A stretch of DNA of 64,000 nucleotides from Micrasema longulum. Its lineage: Eukaryota > Arthropoda > Insecta > Trichoptera > Brachycentridae. The notes beneath the pieces are model-generated. The model searched no databases, had not been told where the DNA came from, and worked only from the letters and a program-made list of their open reading frames with translations. A program made the translations under genes and the position numbers. Positions within the stretch are counted from its first letter, which is position 1. Every line of letters begins with the position of its first letter. This document shows, piece by piece, positions 55,173 through 64,000 of the stretch. The stretch spans positions 124,001-188,000 of the forward strand of contig JAGVSM010003794.1 in the NCBI GenBank assembly GCA_022494885.1, in the 5' to 3' direction.

Positions 55173-56187
55173 CGTATTTTTGTTATCTTTTAATTGTTCT
55201 TATCATTCTTGTTTTCAAATAAGATATCAAAATATTTTTATTGTTTTTCGGTTTTTATTATATGAAATTGTCATACTTTATTATTATTTTAAGATTCTGT
55301 TGACCGATGTAATTATTTGATTGCGTTTAAATATGCCATGTTGTCACGTGGTTTAATTTGTTCGCTTTTTTGACGTTTGCGAAGTCAAATTCCACAGTGT
55401 AACAATGTGCAAAAAAATAATAAAATATAATATTGCATTTTTGAGATTTGAAATAAAAAAAAACAGTGGTTATATTTCACTCAAGTAAAAACGCGAGTGC
55501 AACAACGCATTGGTTGTAGAATAATAGTTAAACCGAATTTGTTAATATATTAAACTATAATAAAACTCAACTTTTGCTTTAGAAGTACTTGTTTGTGGTG
55601 AAATTCCAGAACTAAAAATTGTCAATATTAAAAAAATATTGAATTTAAGTAGACATTTGTTTATGGTTGAATTCCAAAACATAAAATAAATATTTTTTCA
55701 AATATGACATTCTTTTTGCAAACGTCAAACTCCGGTCGTCTCACCAACAAAGGGGTGTACTTATGTAGGAATACGATTTTTGAAAATGTATTGAATTTAA
55801 TATTATTTTAGTGTTACTAAAAATCCAATAAAAAGAAATAAATGGGTAGAAATTATAAAAATACTAAGAATATAATCTGATTGAGATCCACAAAAAACAA
55901 ATGCTGTTTGTAAACATTAAAAAACAAACTTTTTTTGAACACAAAAAAACCAAATCTTTCCATTTTGTTTGCAAGTGCATTCTCCTCGAATGCAACCCTG
56001 GTAGATCGATGAATAAAACATTTATACCCCTAATTTTTTTTTTACACATTCGAATGAAGATTTTAATATCTACAAACACGCACAGCGCAAAGATCTATAT
56101 TTCTCTGAAAACCATACGTAAATCGTTTAAGCTATTTAGGAGGAGTACGGTGACATCACATGTACAGAGGAATTACATATTTAAAGA
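55170..56187 (-). mobile_element. Helitron 5' region, second long copy
   Basis: On the minus strand the 5' end TC (tctttaaatatgtaattcct) follows the A at 56,188. It is similar over its whole length to 18,532-19,562, including 'caacaaaggggtgtactta' (plus strand), 'gacgtttgc' and 'ttgaattccaaaacataaaa'. No 3' terminus exists: similarity ends where the PLE begins. Substitutions between the two copies suggest an old family. Confidence 0.8.
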
Positions 56188-56497
56188 TAAACATTTTTCA
56201 ATAAAATTAAAACAATAGTTGGTGTATAGATTCGAGCAAGTAGACGTGTCAACTAATTTAAAGAAATGCGACCGCACACACAAGAATAAATGTTAGGAAT
56301 AAACATAAATACGTAAAAACTGATAAATGATCATAAATTAATGATACTTTAACGAATTTATTTTATTGTAAAATAAATTTCGAAATAATAATAATAATAA
56401 ATCTTTAGTAACCATAATATACAATGCGATAAATAAAACAAATGTATACATGGTATGGTAGTGTTGACGTGATTTCTGATACATTATTTTCATATTT
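56188..56497. other. Gene-free sequence
   Basis: It includes an ATA repeat near 56,386-56,400 and may contain unrecognised upstream LINE sequence. Confidence 0.4.
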
Positions 56498-56988
56498 ATG
56501 AACATCGTCATAACATGTAAATATAACTACGCATTAAAAATAACACTATTTCCCAATGAGTCAATGTCAAATATTTCTAGTCTACAAAAACGTAGAACTA
56601 ATATTGACTCCATATATATGCTTGGCATACTAAATAGTATAATCGATGTTCAATCATTACTAGAACAAGTAAAATTCAATATTACGACTCGCAGATTGAG
56701 AAACAATGAAGGACGGTTCATCGATCAGCATTGAACAAACTATGGCCTTAATTCTCCAATTACCCGTCTTTGTCGTATTGTTAACTCAAGACAAGATCTG
56801 GATTTTTTTGGTTTAAGTTCCCAACGATTTAAACGAGCACTAAATAAATAGTCCAGATCTTGTCTCGATGTCCCTTATGTTTGTCAATGCTGCTTTCTTT
56901 TTTTTAATGTTTTTAATTATTATTTTATTGTAATATTTAAACCCTATAAATTGTATACACGGACAATGTCCGTTAATAAATAAATAAT
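56498..56988 (+). pseudogene. Jockey-type LINE C-terminus, 3' UTR and tail
   Basis: The frame from 56,498 reads LQKRRTNIDSIYMLGILNS, then VQSLLEQVKFNITTRRLR, and after a single in-frame TGA (56,732-56,734) continues TNYGLNSPITRLCRIVN and LDFFGLSSQRFKRAL to a TAG at 56,849-56,851. This is a textbook Jockey-clade end. Apart from the one TGA the frame is intact, so this is a fairly young copy. The UTR ends with a small hairpin (CGGAC-AAT-GTCCG) and an 'aataaataaataa' tail. It is 5'-truncated. Confidence 0.85.
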
Positions 56989-57514
56989 GCTAAAAATTTC
57001 CAAGTGTGCGGGCGGGTATTTAGGTTTGCATTTTTCTAAGTTGGTGTTTTATTCGCCACTTTGCGCGACTATATTCCGCTTTGGGAGAGACTTTACGATT
57101 GCCAAACTAAGCCACGGACTAGAGAGGGTGACTCAAGACTATTGAACCTATATAGAAGCTACTATTGCGTATTGAGACTTGCATATTCCCCCTGCTTTTT
57201 ATTATTTCGCGAACGACCGGCGCGCGACTTTTTAAGTGATTTTTCTTATTACTTTTCCCGTTATAAAAGTATCTCGGCTTGCGGTGGGTGCCATTTCATC
57301 AGCACTCTTTTATTGTGTAATGAAATGGTACTCTTCTAAGAATATGTTTTCCTTTTTTCTAAGTCCACCCGCTTCTTTGTAGCCTTCTTTTCTCTGTTTT
57401 ACGACCATTACTCACATCGGCGCGGTGGCAGTGGGAAAATTATACTCGAGAAGTTGTCAAATCAACGAATCGCACCCTCCATTCACTGAAAAGACTGCAG
57501 AATTTTCTCCCGAC
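56989..57514. other. GC-richer block of unknown nature
   Basis: 57,000-57,500 is much richer in GC than most of the window, with 'cgcgcgacttt'-type words. The 92-codon plus frame 57,061-57,339 has no motif. A pair of 'aatgaaatg' and 'catttcat' segments near 57,292 and 57,318 could form a hairpin. It may be LINE 5' UTR-like or regulatory sequence. Confidence 0.35.
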
Positions 57515-58030
57515 CACAACCAAAAAAAATTTGTCCCGTCTATTATATTGTCTTCTCTGTGCTATGCTAATATTTGCTATCTTGATGCCAATACCAAACT
57601 CATATATCGTCTGGAGCGTTTGCAAAATCAATGCATCCGCTTTATTTTCAATCTCAAAAAGTATGACCACGTATTACCTTTTTGCTACGAACTCAAGTGA
57701 CTTTATTTTTATCAGCGCATAAACTTTCAATCTCTCTTATTTCTTTATAATATTCTTCACAATCCTTGCGCTCCAAAATATTGTGCTGAGAATTTCATTT
57801 ACCTTTCTGATCATGGTCTTTCGCTTCGCTCTTCACAGGAGAGAACGCTTTCCATTCCTCGACATAGCACATAACTTTTCAGCTTTTCCTTTGCTGACCA
57901 AACTGCCAGACTTTGAAATGAGCTACCTCTTCACATAAAAATAAATCTTCTTTAACCACTTTCAAAAAACACCTAAAACCTTATTATTTATCCCCAAAAT
58001 CCTGAACTTCTTGAGTTTTTACTGCTTTTA
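57515..58030 (+). pseudogene. CR1-like LINE, RT C-terminus
   Basis: The frame reads YANICYLDANTKLIYRLERL, then QNQCIRFIFNLKKYDHVLPF, LK, a TGA where W is expected, LYFYQRINFQSLLFLYNILH, then YLSDHGLSLRSSQERTLSIP. A frameshift leads to SFADQTARL, a TGA in place of W, and NELPLHIK. The order is the same as in the 11.6 kb copy. Two tryptophan-to-stop changes and one shift make it dead. The 3' UTR is cut at about 58,030, where a SINE1 head follows. Confidence 0.85.
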
Positions 58031-58053
58031 TTTTCCTCTTAAATTTCTCTCAA

Positions 58054-58130
58054 CCGTGTCAGAAATCTAACCCGAGACGTCTTCCATGGTAGACAAACGC
58101 GCTGACTATTACTCTACCGGACGGATTTAT
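58054..58130 (-). repeat. SINE1 head fragment
   Basis: The complement reads 'gtagagtaatagtcagcgcg', 'tttgtctaccatgg' and 'cgggttagatttctg' (decayed B box). The body is absent. Confidence 0.75.
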
Positions 58131-58897
58131 TGTTACTAACCTGTAAAAAATGGCTCCCAAATTCTCCTATTTCGGAAACCATGGGAACGAAAATACTTAT
58201 TTAAAAAAAATAGTTCACATTATTATAATAGGAAAAAACATGGGGAATTGAACTTTATGTAATTACCTAGAACGTAATATTAATTTTGAAATATGTAAGA
58301 TAATCTGCTCCACATTTATGATGCAATTTTGTTTTATGAACCAGTACTTATTGTTGATCTTGCCAGAAATTGGAATTCAGACGGGATGTTTGTCAAAAGC
58401 ACCCGTTTAACTTGTCTGGTATGAACTACTGTATTTAGATGTCGGAAAATCAATTCAATATTTGAATAGCTGAATATAGTAGTTTATTCGTCAGTCAAAT
58501 AATCCCACTTAGTAATCTTATGAATTTGCACCGTGAGGTAACCCTAAACTGCACTGCTGATAAAATATGCAAGTCATGCGATGCACATTGCATATTGCAC
58601 GTTACCTTCGTGCCAATATCATCTCGTTTGCCACTGCATTCCCTTGCTGTAACGGTCTGGTGGTTACATTAAATCCACATTACATGGCAGGCTTATCTCA
58701 GCGCTGTATCGGTTGGTAATTTCTTGTCTTTGATTTACGACCCAAAAATCTTGCTTTGTCATCGTTCACATCGCCTTCTTGCTCATGAAAAAGAGGCATA
58801 GGAAGTGGTTTTGATTTTCTTGCTTGGAACCTCATTGGCGGGCGGTGCTTTTTGTATCAATTTATCGATGCAATTTTTTTTCAAACTAACTTTATTA
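58131..58897. other. Gene-free sequence with a GC-richer single-copy block at 58,500-58,850
   Basis: No motif or repeat is recognised in the block. It is a candidate conserved regulatory element or an exon I cannot read. Near 58,567-58,602 alternating 'gcaagtcatgcgatgc' and 'gcatattgc' words give weak dyad symmetry. Confidence 0.35.
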
Positions 58898-59048
58898 TCA
58901 TAATTTCTCTATAAACACTTAGTGGTGCATAGGACACGGCATCGACACCCTTATTTCAGCGTACCTAGATTATTTTTATTACATGAAAAGTTAGATGATC
59001 AGTCTTACCCTTTAGGTGCCAGTCTTGGAAAAATGAAACATGGTAGTT
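58898..59048 (-). repeat. SINE1 body, head lost
   Basis: It contains 'agtggtgcataggacacgg', 'gatgatcagtcttacccttt' and 'aggtgccagtcttgg', the complement of the SINE1 body and end. Confidence 0.8.
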
Positions 59049-59673
59049 TTTTTATTAAAAAAAAAAAAGAATTGCTAAATAAGGCTAACGTATATTTACT
59101 GCTATAGATATGTTAATTCTAACTGCCTTAACTATTGTGCGAGGATATGGCGGGATAGTCACTTGTGGCTTTGTTAAGGAACTTCTCCACATTTGCTTAT
59201 TGAAGACTAAACCACAGAAAATTCATTCAGGAGAAACCGGACTATTGTCATATTTCTACAGACCTTTACTTCCACTTTGACAGTGTTCGCCATTTTGTGT
59301 CCTGTTTTATTTATTTAGACAATTATCATTACTTTACTATTTTAACCAAATATAATATGACCCCATGTGTTATGTGATTAACCCCTGTGGCATATTACGG
59401 TTTCGATATCTCCGAGGTCCTCATTCAGAATTCTACAAAACGTCTCCAACTGCACACGCTCTTAGCTGAAAAAGGGATAAAAAAGCATCAACAAATGAAC
59501 ATCTTGGGGTATATCATCATTACATGGACTGTTATTGATTTCCGGGAGCTTAAAGCGGTGGATAGAGCTTATAAACCACTGTGACCAGTGAGGATTTGAG
59601 TCAGTTAACATTGTAGTGTAGAACCTCGAACACACTGATGTGAGTTGCAATATTTCAGGTGAATTGTTTTAAG
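59049..59673. other. Gene-free sequence, possibly older LINE coding DNA
   Basis: A plus frame at 59,387-59,584 (65 codons) is GC-balanced and could be decayed upstream R1-type LINE sequence, but I cannot match it to a motif. Confidence 0.35.
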
Positions 59674-60505
59674 CCGACCAAGGCAACCTCTCCTGGCTCT
59701 TGCTAGAGCATATAGAACATGCTCGACAAATGCACTCCCGGTTTTATCGGGCTTGTTTCCTTTGGATCTGGAGGTCCAGCGACGAAGAAAGCATTCCTCT
59801 GTTATCGATGGCCTTTGTCTTTTCTCAACTGAAGAAATGTCTCGGTCGAATATAAGAAAAATGTATTTAAATGCTCTTCTTGATGCTTGGCAATCGCGAT
59901 GGGAATCTTCCCCTTCAGGGAAGGTTCCCTTTCTTTTTTCTCGGTCAATCAGTCAGCGTTTAAAATTTTCTTGGGTTATCCCCGATCACTGGACTACGCA
60001 GTTTTTATCAGGTCATGGTAAATTTAATAAAAAATAAATGTTTTCACTATTGTTGATTCCTCTTCGTGCTGCTGCGGATATCCTAATTAGGCTTCTGAAC
60101 ACATCCTGTGGTCATGTACCTTTTCTTCTCTCTATGACTACTGATAGGAGTTTTTTTGCTACTATCCGTGGCCATGTTTTAGGTCGTGTCAGATATACAG
60201 ATCTAGTGGCTTCCAAAAAAAAAATTAAGCCTTTTAAAAAGTTTTGCAATAATTTCGGCAAAATTGATCATGTCCAATCGATTTAATCCCAGTCAGTGAA
60301 GAATTCACTTCCCTCTTTTCTTAATCCAACAAAGTACATATTATGTACTTCTAGATTACTTTCTTACAACACAAAGGTGCTAAGGCTACCGTGTATGTGG
60401 GCACCGCCAAGGAGATTTATGTCCTCAGATGCGGCGTGCGGTATGTGGTGGGCAAACTGTAGTCCAGAACCACAATTCAAATATTGGATTAAAAAGTTTT
60501 TTTAA
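59674..60505 (+). pseudogene. R1-type LINE: RNase H-like C-terminal region and 3' UTR
   Basis: After a TAA the frame reads PLLALARAYRTCSTNALPVL, then SGLFPLDLEVQRRR, the R1/Jockey-group signature (R.YRT.ST.AL.VL.G..PLDL). It continues LLDAWQSRWESSPSGK and FLSGHGKFNKK, matching W...W..s..G...(T/S)GHG.F. Following a stop and a shift, another frame gives SSSCCCG, a TAG, and ASEHILWSC, the C-terminal C.C...H....C zinc-knuckle pattern. So the end of the polyprotein is present in order but broken. The UTR to 60,505 holds a block shared with 50.7 kb. Confidence 0.8.
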
Positions 60506-60514
60506 CTGTAATAT

Positions 60515-60655
60515 TTCATTGTTTCTGGACTGGTACCTGCAACGTACGGCTGATCACCTTCCTTTCATGTATCAGAACTCAAAATACGCTACATTCAATT
60601 AACAAATGCAGTTCCCCTTTGCTCTACTAGATGCGAAAAGGGAAATGATGATGAC
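60515..60655 (+). repeat. SINE1 body with tail
   Basis: It contains 'tctggactggtacctgcaac', 'ggctgatcaccttcc', 'gcagttcccctttgctc' and a GATGATGA tail. The head is missing. It follows the LINE 3' UTR directly. Confidence 0.8.
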
Positions 60656-61736
60656 GAACATATAATTTACTTATTATTTTTTTAGTTAATCCACTCAAAA
60701 AAATTGACAGTAAACTGATAAAAGAAAAGCCAATCAATGATTTTATGCGCCATAAAATCGAATATAAAGAACGAGATGCCACTGATAAAGTGTAGTTACT
60801 CTTTACTAGTATGAAGAGACAAGGAAAACCCGACGTCTGGATTAAGCTTTTGAAGAAAATCAGTTACAAAACTTGAAGCAAAAATCAATTAGGTTTCCCG
60901 TGAGGGACTTTTTGCTCATTTTTTGTTGCGAGCACGCTCTTCGGATAAGTTTTCTATTAGCTGGGGTCGTGATTGATATACAGCAGTTATACATGTCATG
61001 TTCAAATTAATAAACTGACAGTAATAATTTATATCCAAGTATAGTAAAACAAAACTTAATTCCTGGTTTTCCTATTTCTTAATATATTTTCACACACAAA
61101 TATAAACAAAATCATGTCCAAAAAGTACTTAATTCAGATTTATTTGTATTTTTTTTAACACTAAAATCTAAATAGACCTGCATGTATAGATTTTGAACAA
61201 GAAAAAATTATTAAGCGACATGTTGTGCAACTTTACAGAAGAGCAAATATTTTTTTTTTAATCATTAAAAAAGTTTAATTAAACATTTAGGCGTGATTTC
61301 GACATAATTTACATCTCCTACATCTCTCAATTTCTCTTCATTGGAGAAACGTAGAACTGAGATGGACCTTATATGCATTTTCAAAATCTTAATGCTATAA
61401 GTGATAATCCATCTCTGTTGCATTAAAATTCTCTTTTGTTCCCAACTGTGTTACCAGAAGTTTAAATTTGCTATTCATACAATCTTCTGAGAGCAGTTTT
61501 TGTTTTTATGCCCCAATGTCCGTAATGTTTAGACTAGTCAATTTATTTGTCACTCAACTTGGAATTATTTTTAATAGATCTTCCAGCTTTTTGTAGATCT
61601 CTTCGCCATAAACACAGTATGAGATGAAGATAGGTTGGCATGGGTTAGCTCAAAGTCTTATATGTTGATCGTGTATTAAAATGTATTGCAAACTTTTATT
61701 GTATTACCCTTGTTCTTTTTTGCTACATAGTTTTAT
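60656..61736. other. Gene-free sequence
   Basis: It includes a mixed-composition block at 60,740-61,010 without motif. Nothing else is recognised. Confidence 0.4.
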
Positions 61737-61800
61737 TAACATATTACAACATACATGAATAACATTTAAGAGAAGGTAATATAAAAGTCTAGGCATAGTT
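61737..61800 (+). repeat. FB1 terminal fragment
   Basis: It contains TTAACATATTACAACATA at the start, then 'taagagaaggtaatataaa' and 'gtctaggcat'. Truncated after 64 bases. Confidence 0.75.
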
Positions 61801-62061
61801 TTATGTTATTTTTGTTCAGTTTCTTGTACGTATGTTTCTTCATATAACTGTTGTTTTTGGCTTGGGCTAAAAAACAATCAATAAATAAATAAGTTAATAG
61901 TCTAAATAAAAAAATATTCTTACAGCTTCTTTTTACAAAATAAATTTAAAAAAAACTTTAGTTGGCTCTTATAAAAAAATTTTAAAAAAAATATTTAAAA
62001 AAATATTAAAAACTTGCGTGGTACATTTTTCCTTTCTTGTGTCGATATGTATGTAGCAGGT
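61801..62061. other. Gene-free, A/T-rich low-complexity sequence
   Basis: Runs of A and T, especially at 61,960-62,012. Nothing else. Confidence 0.5.
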
Positions 62062-62354
62062 CAATGTTTTTCAACGTGTGGGTCGTGACCACAAGCAAGT
62101 TTAAAGTAAAAAGTGTAGTTTTAGGTCATAAACTACATTAAAAATACAATAATTTCATTGAGAAGGCTATGCCTGTTACATAACTTTTTTTAATTTCTCA
62201 AATTGTGGTTCCATTTTTAGGACAACTAACCAATTTAAAAAAATAAAAATAAAAATTCTTCTCTTTTTAGTTTTTATGTCCACCATTAAAGATAACGTTA
62301 GTTCACATATCGCGTCCCCCCGTCAAGGGTGCCATAAGTAAAAAAACTGTGTTT
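62062..62354. mobile_element. Probable hAT-type non-autonomous relic
   Basis: The left end 'caatgtttttcaacgtgtgg' followed by 'gtcgtgacc' resembles the hAT terminal form CAGTG.TTCTCAACC...GGTCGCGACC. The right side holds 'cgcgtccccccgtcaagggt' and 'gccataagtaaaaa', and ends near 'actgtgtttt'. The arms are only partly complementary and an 8-bp duplication is not evident, so it is an old copy if correct. No transposase is present. Confidence 0.35.
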
Positions 62355-63104
62355 TAATAGACATTTAATAAACCTTAAGATGTAGTACATTGTGTCAAAG
62401 CACCATCACTAAATTTTTTAAATTAAACTGCATATGAGTGCATAATGGGACTCGAAAATAATATTTATTTTAATATTATATTTATTAAGTGTCAAAATTA
62501 ACAGATATAGTAATTTTTAAAACAATAATTTTTGATATTGAATGTGTTACAGTATAACTACGAGTATATTGAATAAATTGTTTTATATTGATCTCTGGTC
62601 AAAACTTGAGAATGTCAAAATCTTCAATGTCGTTTTACGCATTTAGATTTGTGGCACTTGATACGGAAGGTGCGATATTTATGTAGGTAGAATGTGGCAA
62701 AGGGCACTAATAATGCCACAGCTTCCCTTGCCAGATATGGATATTTATATTTTCGGTTCGTCCAGAAGACGTCATTTTTTTATGGATTAAATTTCATTTC
62801 AAGAATCAGAAGCGAGATAAGATTTATATGGCTTGCTGCTGACGACCCACTGCGTTGCACTCGCTTTTATCTTGCGTTTCAATTTTCGATTAATAATATG
62901 GTCTCAGCAGAAAGAAAATGAAATATGTCGTTGTTAAAATGACAAATATATGTCCAAATCTTCGATAAATACTGAAATTCAACCGTATTCAGAATTCATC
63001 TTAAGATACCATTTTAGCAGAGACAAAAGGATTTATAATGTAAAAAAAAAAATATATATATTTCAACCGAAATTAAGAAATTATTGGGGAATGTAGAAAT
63101 TTAC
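62355..63104. other. Gene-free sequence with a GC-richer block at 62,640-62,900
   Basis: The block holds a 75-codon plus frame (62,694-62,921) without a recognisable motif. It could be regulatory. Confidence 0.35.
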
Positions 63105-63262
63105 GCGTTCGTACGGCTTATGGAATGTTATTGACTGCTTTAAGTATTTAATCGCATTAAGCACCATGTAACATTTACCATTCGGCCAAACGTATGTGAT
63201 TTGTAAAATAATCACTCAAATTTGCCAATGATAGCCACATAGCTCATGACCTATTCTGTAAT
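63105..63262. repeat. FB1 copy, strongly degraded
   Basis: Landmarks survive in order: 'gtacggcttatggaatgtta', 'ttgactgctttaagtattt', 'caccatgtaacatttaccat' (compare ggctggtttaagtggcc and gtaacattcaccat), then 'gccaatgatagcc' and 'ctcatgacctattctg'. Confidence 0.5.
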
Positions 63263-63273
63263 ATCATCATCCA

Positions 63274-64000
63274 TCTATATATATAAATAAAAATAAATCA
63301 CCGTTATTAGTCGGGCAAAAACTCGGAAATGGCTTGACAGATTTACGTGGGATTTTATTTATTTAAAATTTTCTAATTTACGTCCTCAAGGTTTATAAAT
63401 AATAACGTCTACCATAAATTAAGTGGAAAAAAAGTTAGAAGCATTGTATGTGTTTTTCGTCGAGTTTCCAGAGTTGCTTTCGACTAAAATGCATAATATA
63501 TTGAAAAATTTGGAAGATTTTGTCTTTTGTTTATTAAAAAAGTTTGTATTTTAACGTTTACAAACAACAATTATTTTTAATGGATACTAAATTGATTACT
63601 TTCTGTATTTTAATTTATTTTTAATGAATTTTTAGTAATGCTTAGATAATTTTAACTGACATTTGATACATTTTTGAAAAACGAATTCTTACACGAAATG
63701 GACCCTTTTTGGTGAGTATAGCAAAGTTTCATTTTTGCAAAAAGAATTCTATATTTGAAAATGAATTATTTACAGTTTTGGAATTCAACCATAAACAAGT
63801 ACCTAAGTAAGTACTTATTTCAATGAAATATTTGAAAATGAATTACTTTAAGTTTTGGAATTCAATCATAAACATGACCTAGGTACCTACTTACCAATGA
63901 AAAGTTACACCATCTATTTTTCGTTTATCCGAACGGTTTTATCATGCTTTCACGACACAACTAAGCATTTTGGTTTCGAATCAAATGTCAAGTTCACGTC
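63274..64000 (+). mobile_element. Helitron 5' part, running off the window
   Basis: It starts A|TCTATATATATAAATAA with 'ttagtcgggcaaaaactcgg' and 'aaatggcttgacagattta', the standard Helitron 5' end. Inside, 'gtttacaaacaac' and 'ttttggaattcaaccataaa' match the element at 8,009-8,581. A segment with 'tttgaaaatgaatta' and 'ttggaattcaa.cataaac' is duplicated in tandem (about 63,754-63,824 and 63,825-63,895). No 3' CTAG terminus is seen before 64,000. Confidence 0.8.

Overview
This is a strongly AT-rich eukaryotic window that I read as insect (or at least arthropod) intergenic or intronic DNA. The reasons are non-coding DNA with only short spurious ORFs, several tRNA-headed SINE families, C-terminal scraps of several non-LTR (LINE) reverse transcriptases, Penelope-like elements (PLEs) with GIY-YIG remnants, and Helitrons with the 5'-TC...CTAG-3' ends common in insects. 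I see no complete host gene, no rRNA, no functional tRNA and no prokaryotic gene organisation. Species and chromosome cannot be named from the sequence alone.

Layout. 0-10 kb: unique AT-rich DNA, a hairpin element (4.8 kb), a minus-strand PLE with a decayed GIY-YIG domain (5.3-6.25 kb), the 3' end of a CR1-like LINE (7.6 kb), and a complete 573-bp non-autonomous Helitron (8,009-8,581). 10-16 kb: an element with perfect 31-bp inverted repeats beside a small ORF, a 131-bp palindrome, a CR1-like 3' end (11.6-12.3 kb), two other LINE tails, and SINEs. 16-30 kb: copies of a dispersed family called FB1 here (TTAA-bounded, with inverted arms), a minus-strand Helitron 5' end (18.4-19.6 kb), a 239-bp tandem duplication (21.1 kb), a cluster of three SINEs (25.4-26.0 kb) and a composite of FB1 and PLE terminal repeats (26.1-27.2 kb). 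30-40 kb: mostly unique DNA, one possible signal-peptide exon at 33.4-33.5 kb (minus), and a young, intact SINE with an 11-bp target-site duplication (38.9-39.2 kb). 40-53 kb: LINE remnants at 40.5, 42.8, 51.4 and 52.3 kb, the last two tail-to-tail; a GC-rich hairpin cluster (41.6-42.0 kb); FB1-PLE associations at 43.4 and 47.5 kb. 53-64 kb: a PLE remnant fused to a Helitron 5' end (54.6-56.2 kb), Jockey-type, CR1-type and R1-type LINE tails (56.5, 57.5 and 59.7 kb), a probable hAT relic (62.1 kb), and a Helitron 5' end running off the window (63,274 onward).

How the parts interact. LINEs would supply retrotransposition for the SINEs, and autonomous Helitrons elsewhere would mobilise the Helitron ends; all reverse transcriptase fragments here are dead, with stops and frameshifts. 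The most unusual signal is FB1, an unrecognised non-coding family. At two independent loci it sits at the same junction, between inverted PLE terminal segments, and at a third it adjoins a PLE terminal segment. Several of these PLE segments carry a hammerhead-ribozyme-like CUGA...GAAA motif. The segments between named features show no gene; a few are less AT-rich and could be conserved regulatory DNA, which single-sequence inspection cannot establish. Repeat boundaries are by eye and usually good to about 5-20 bases.
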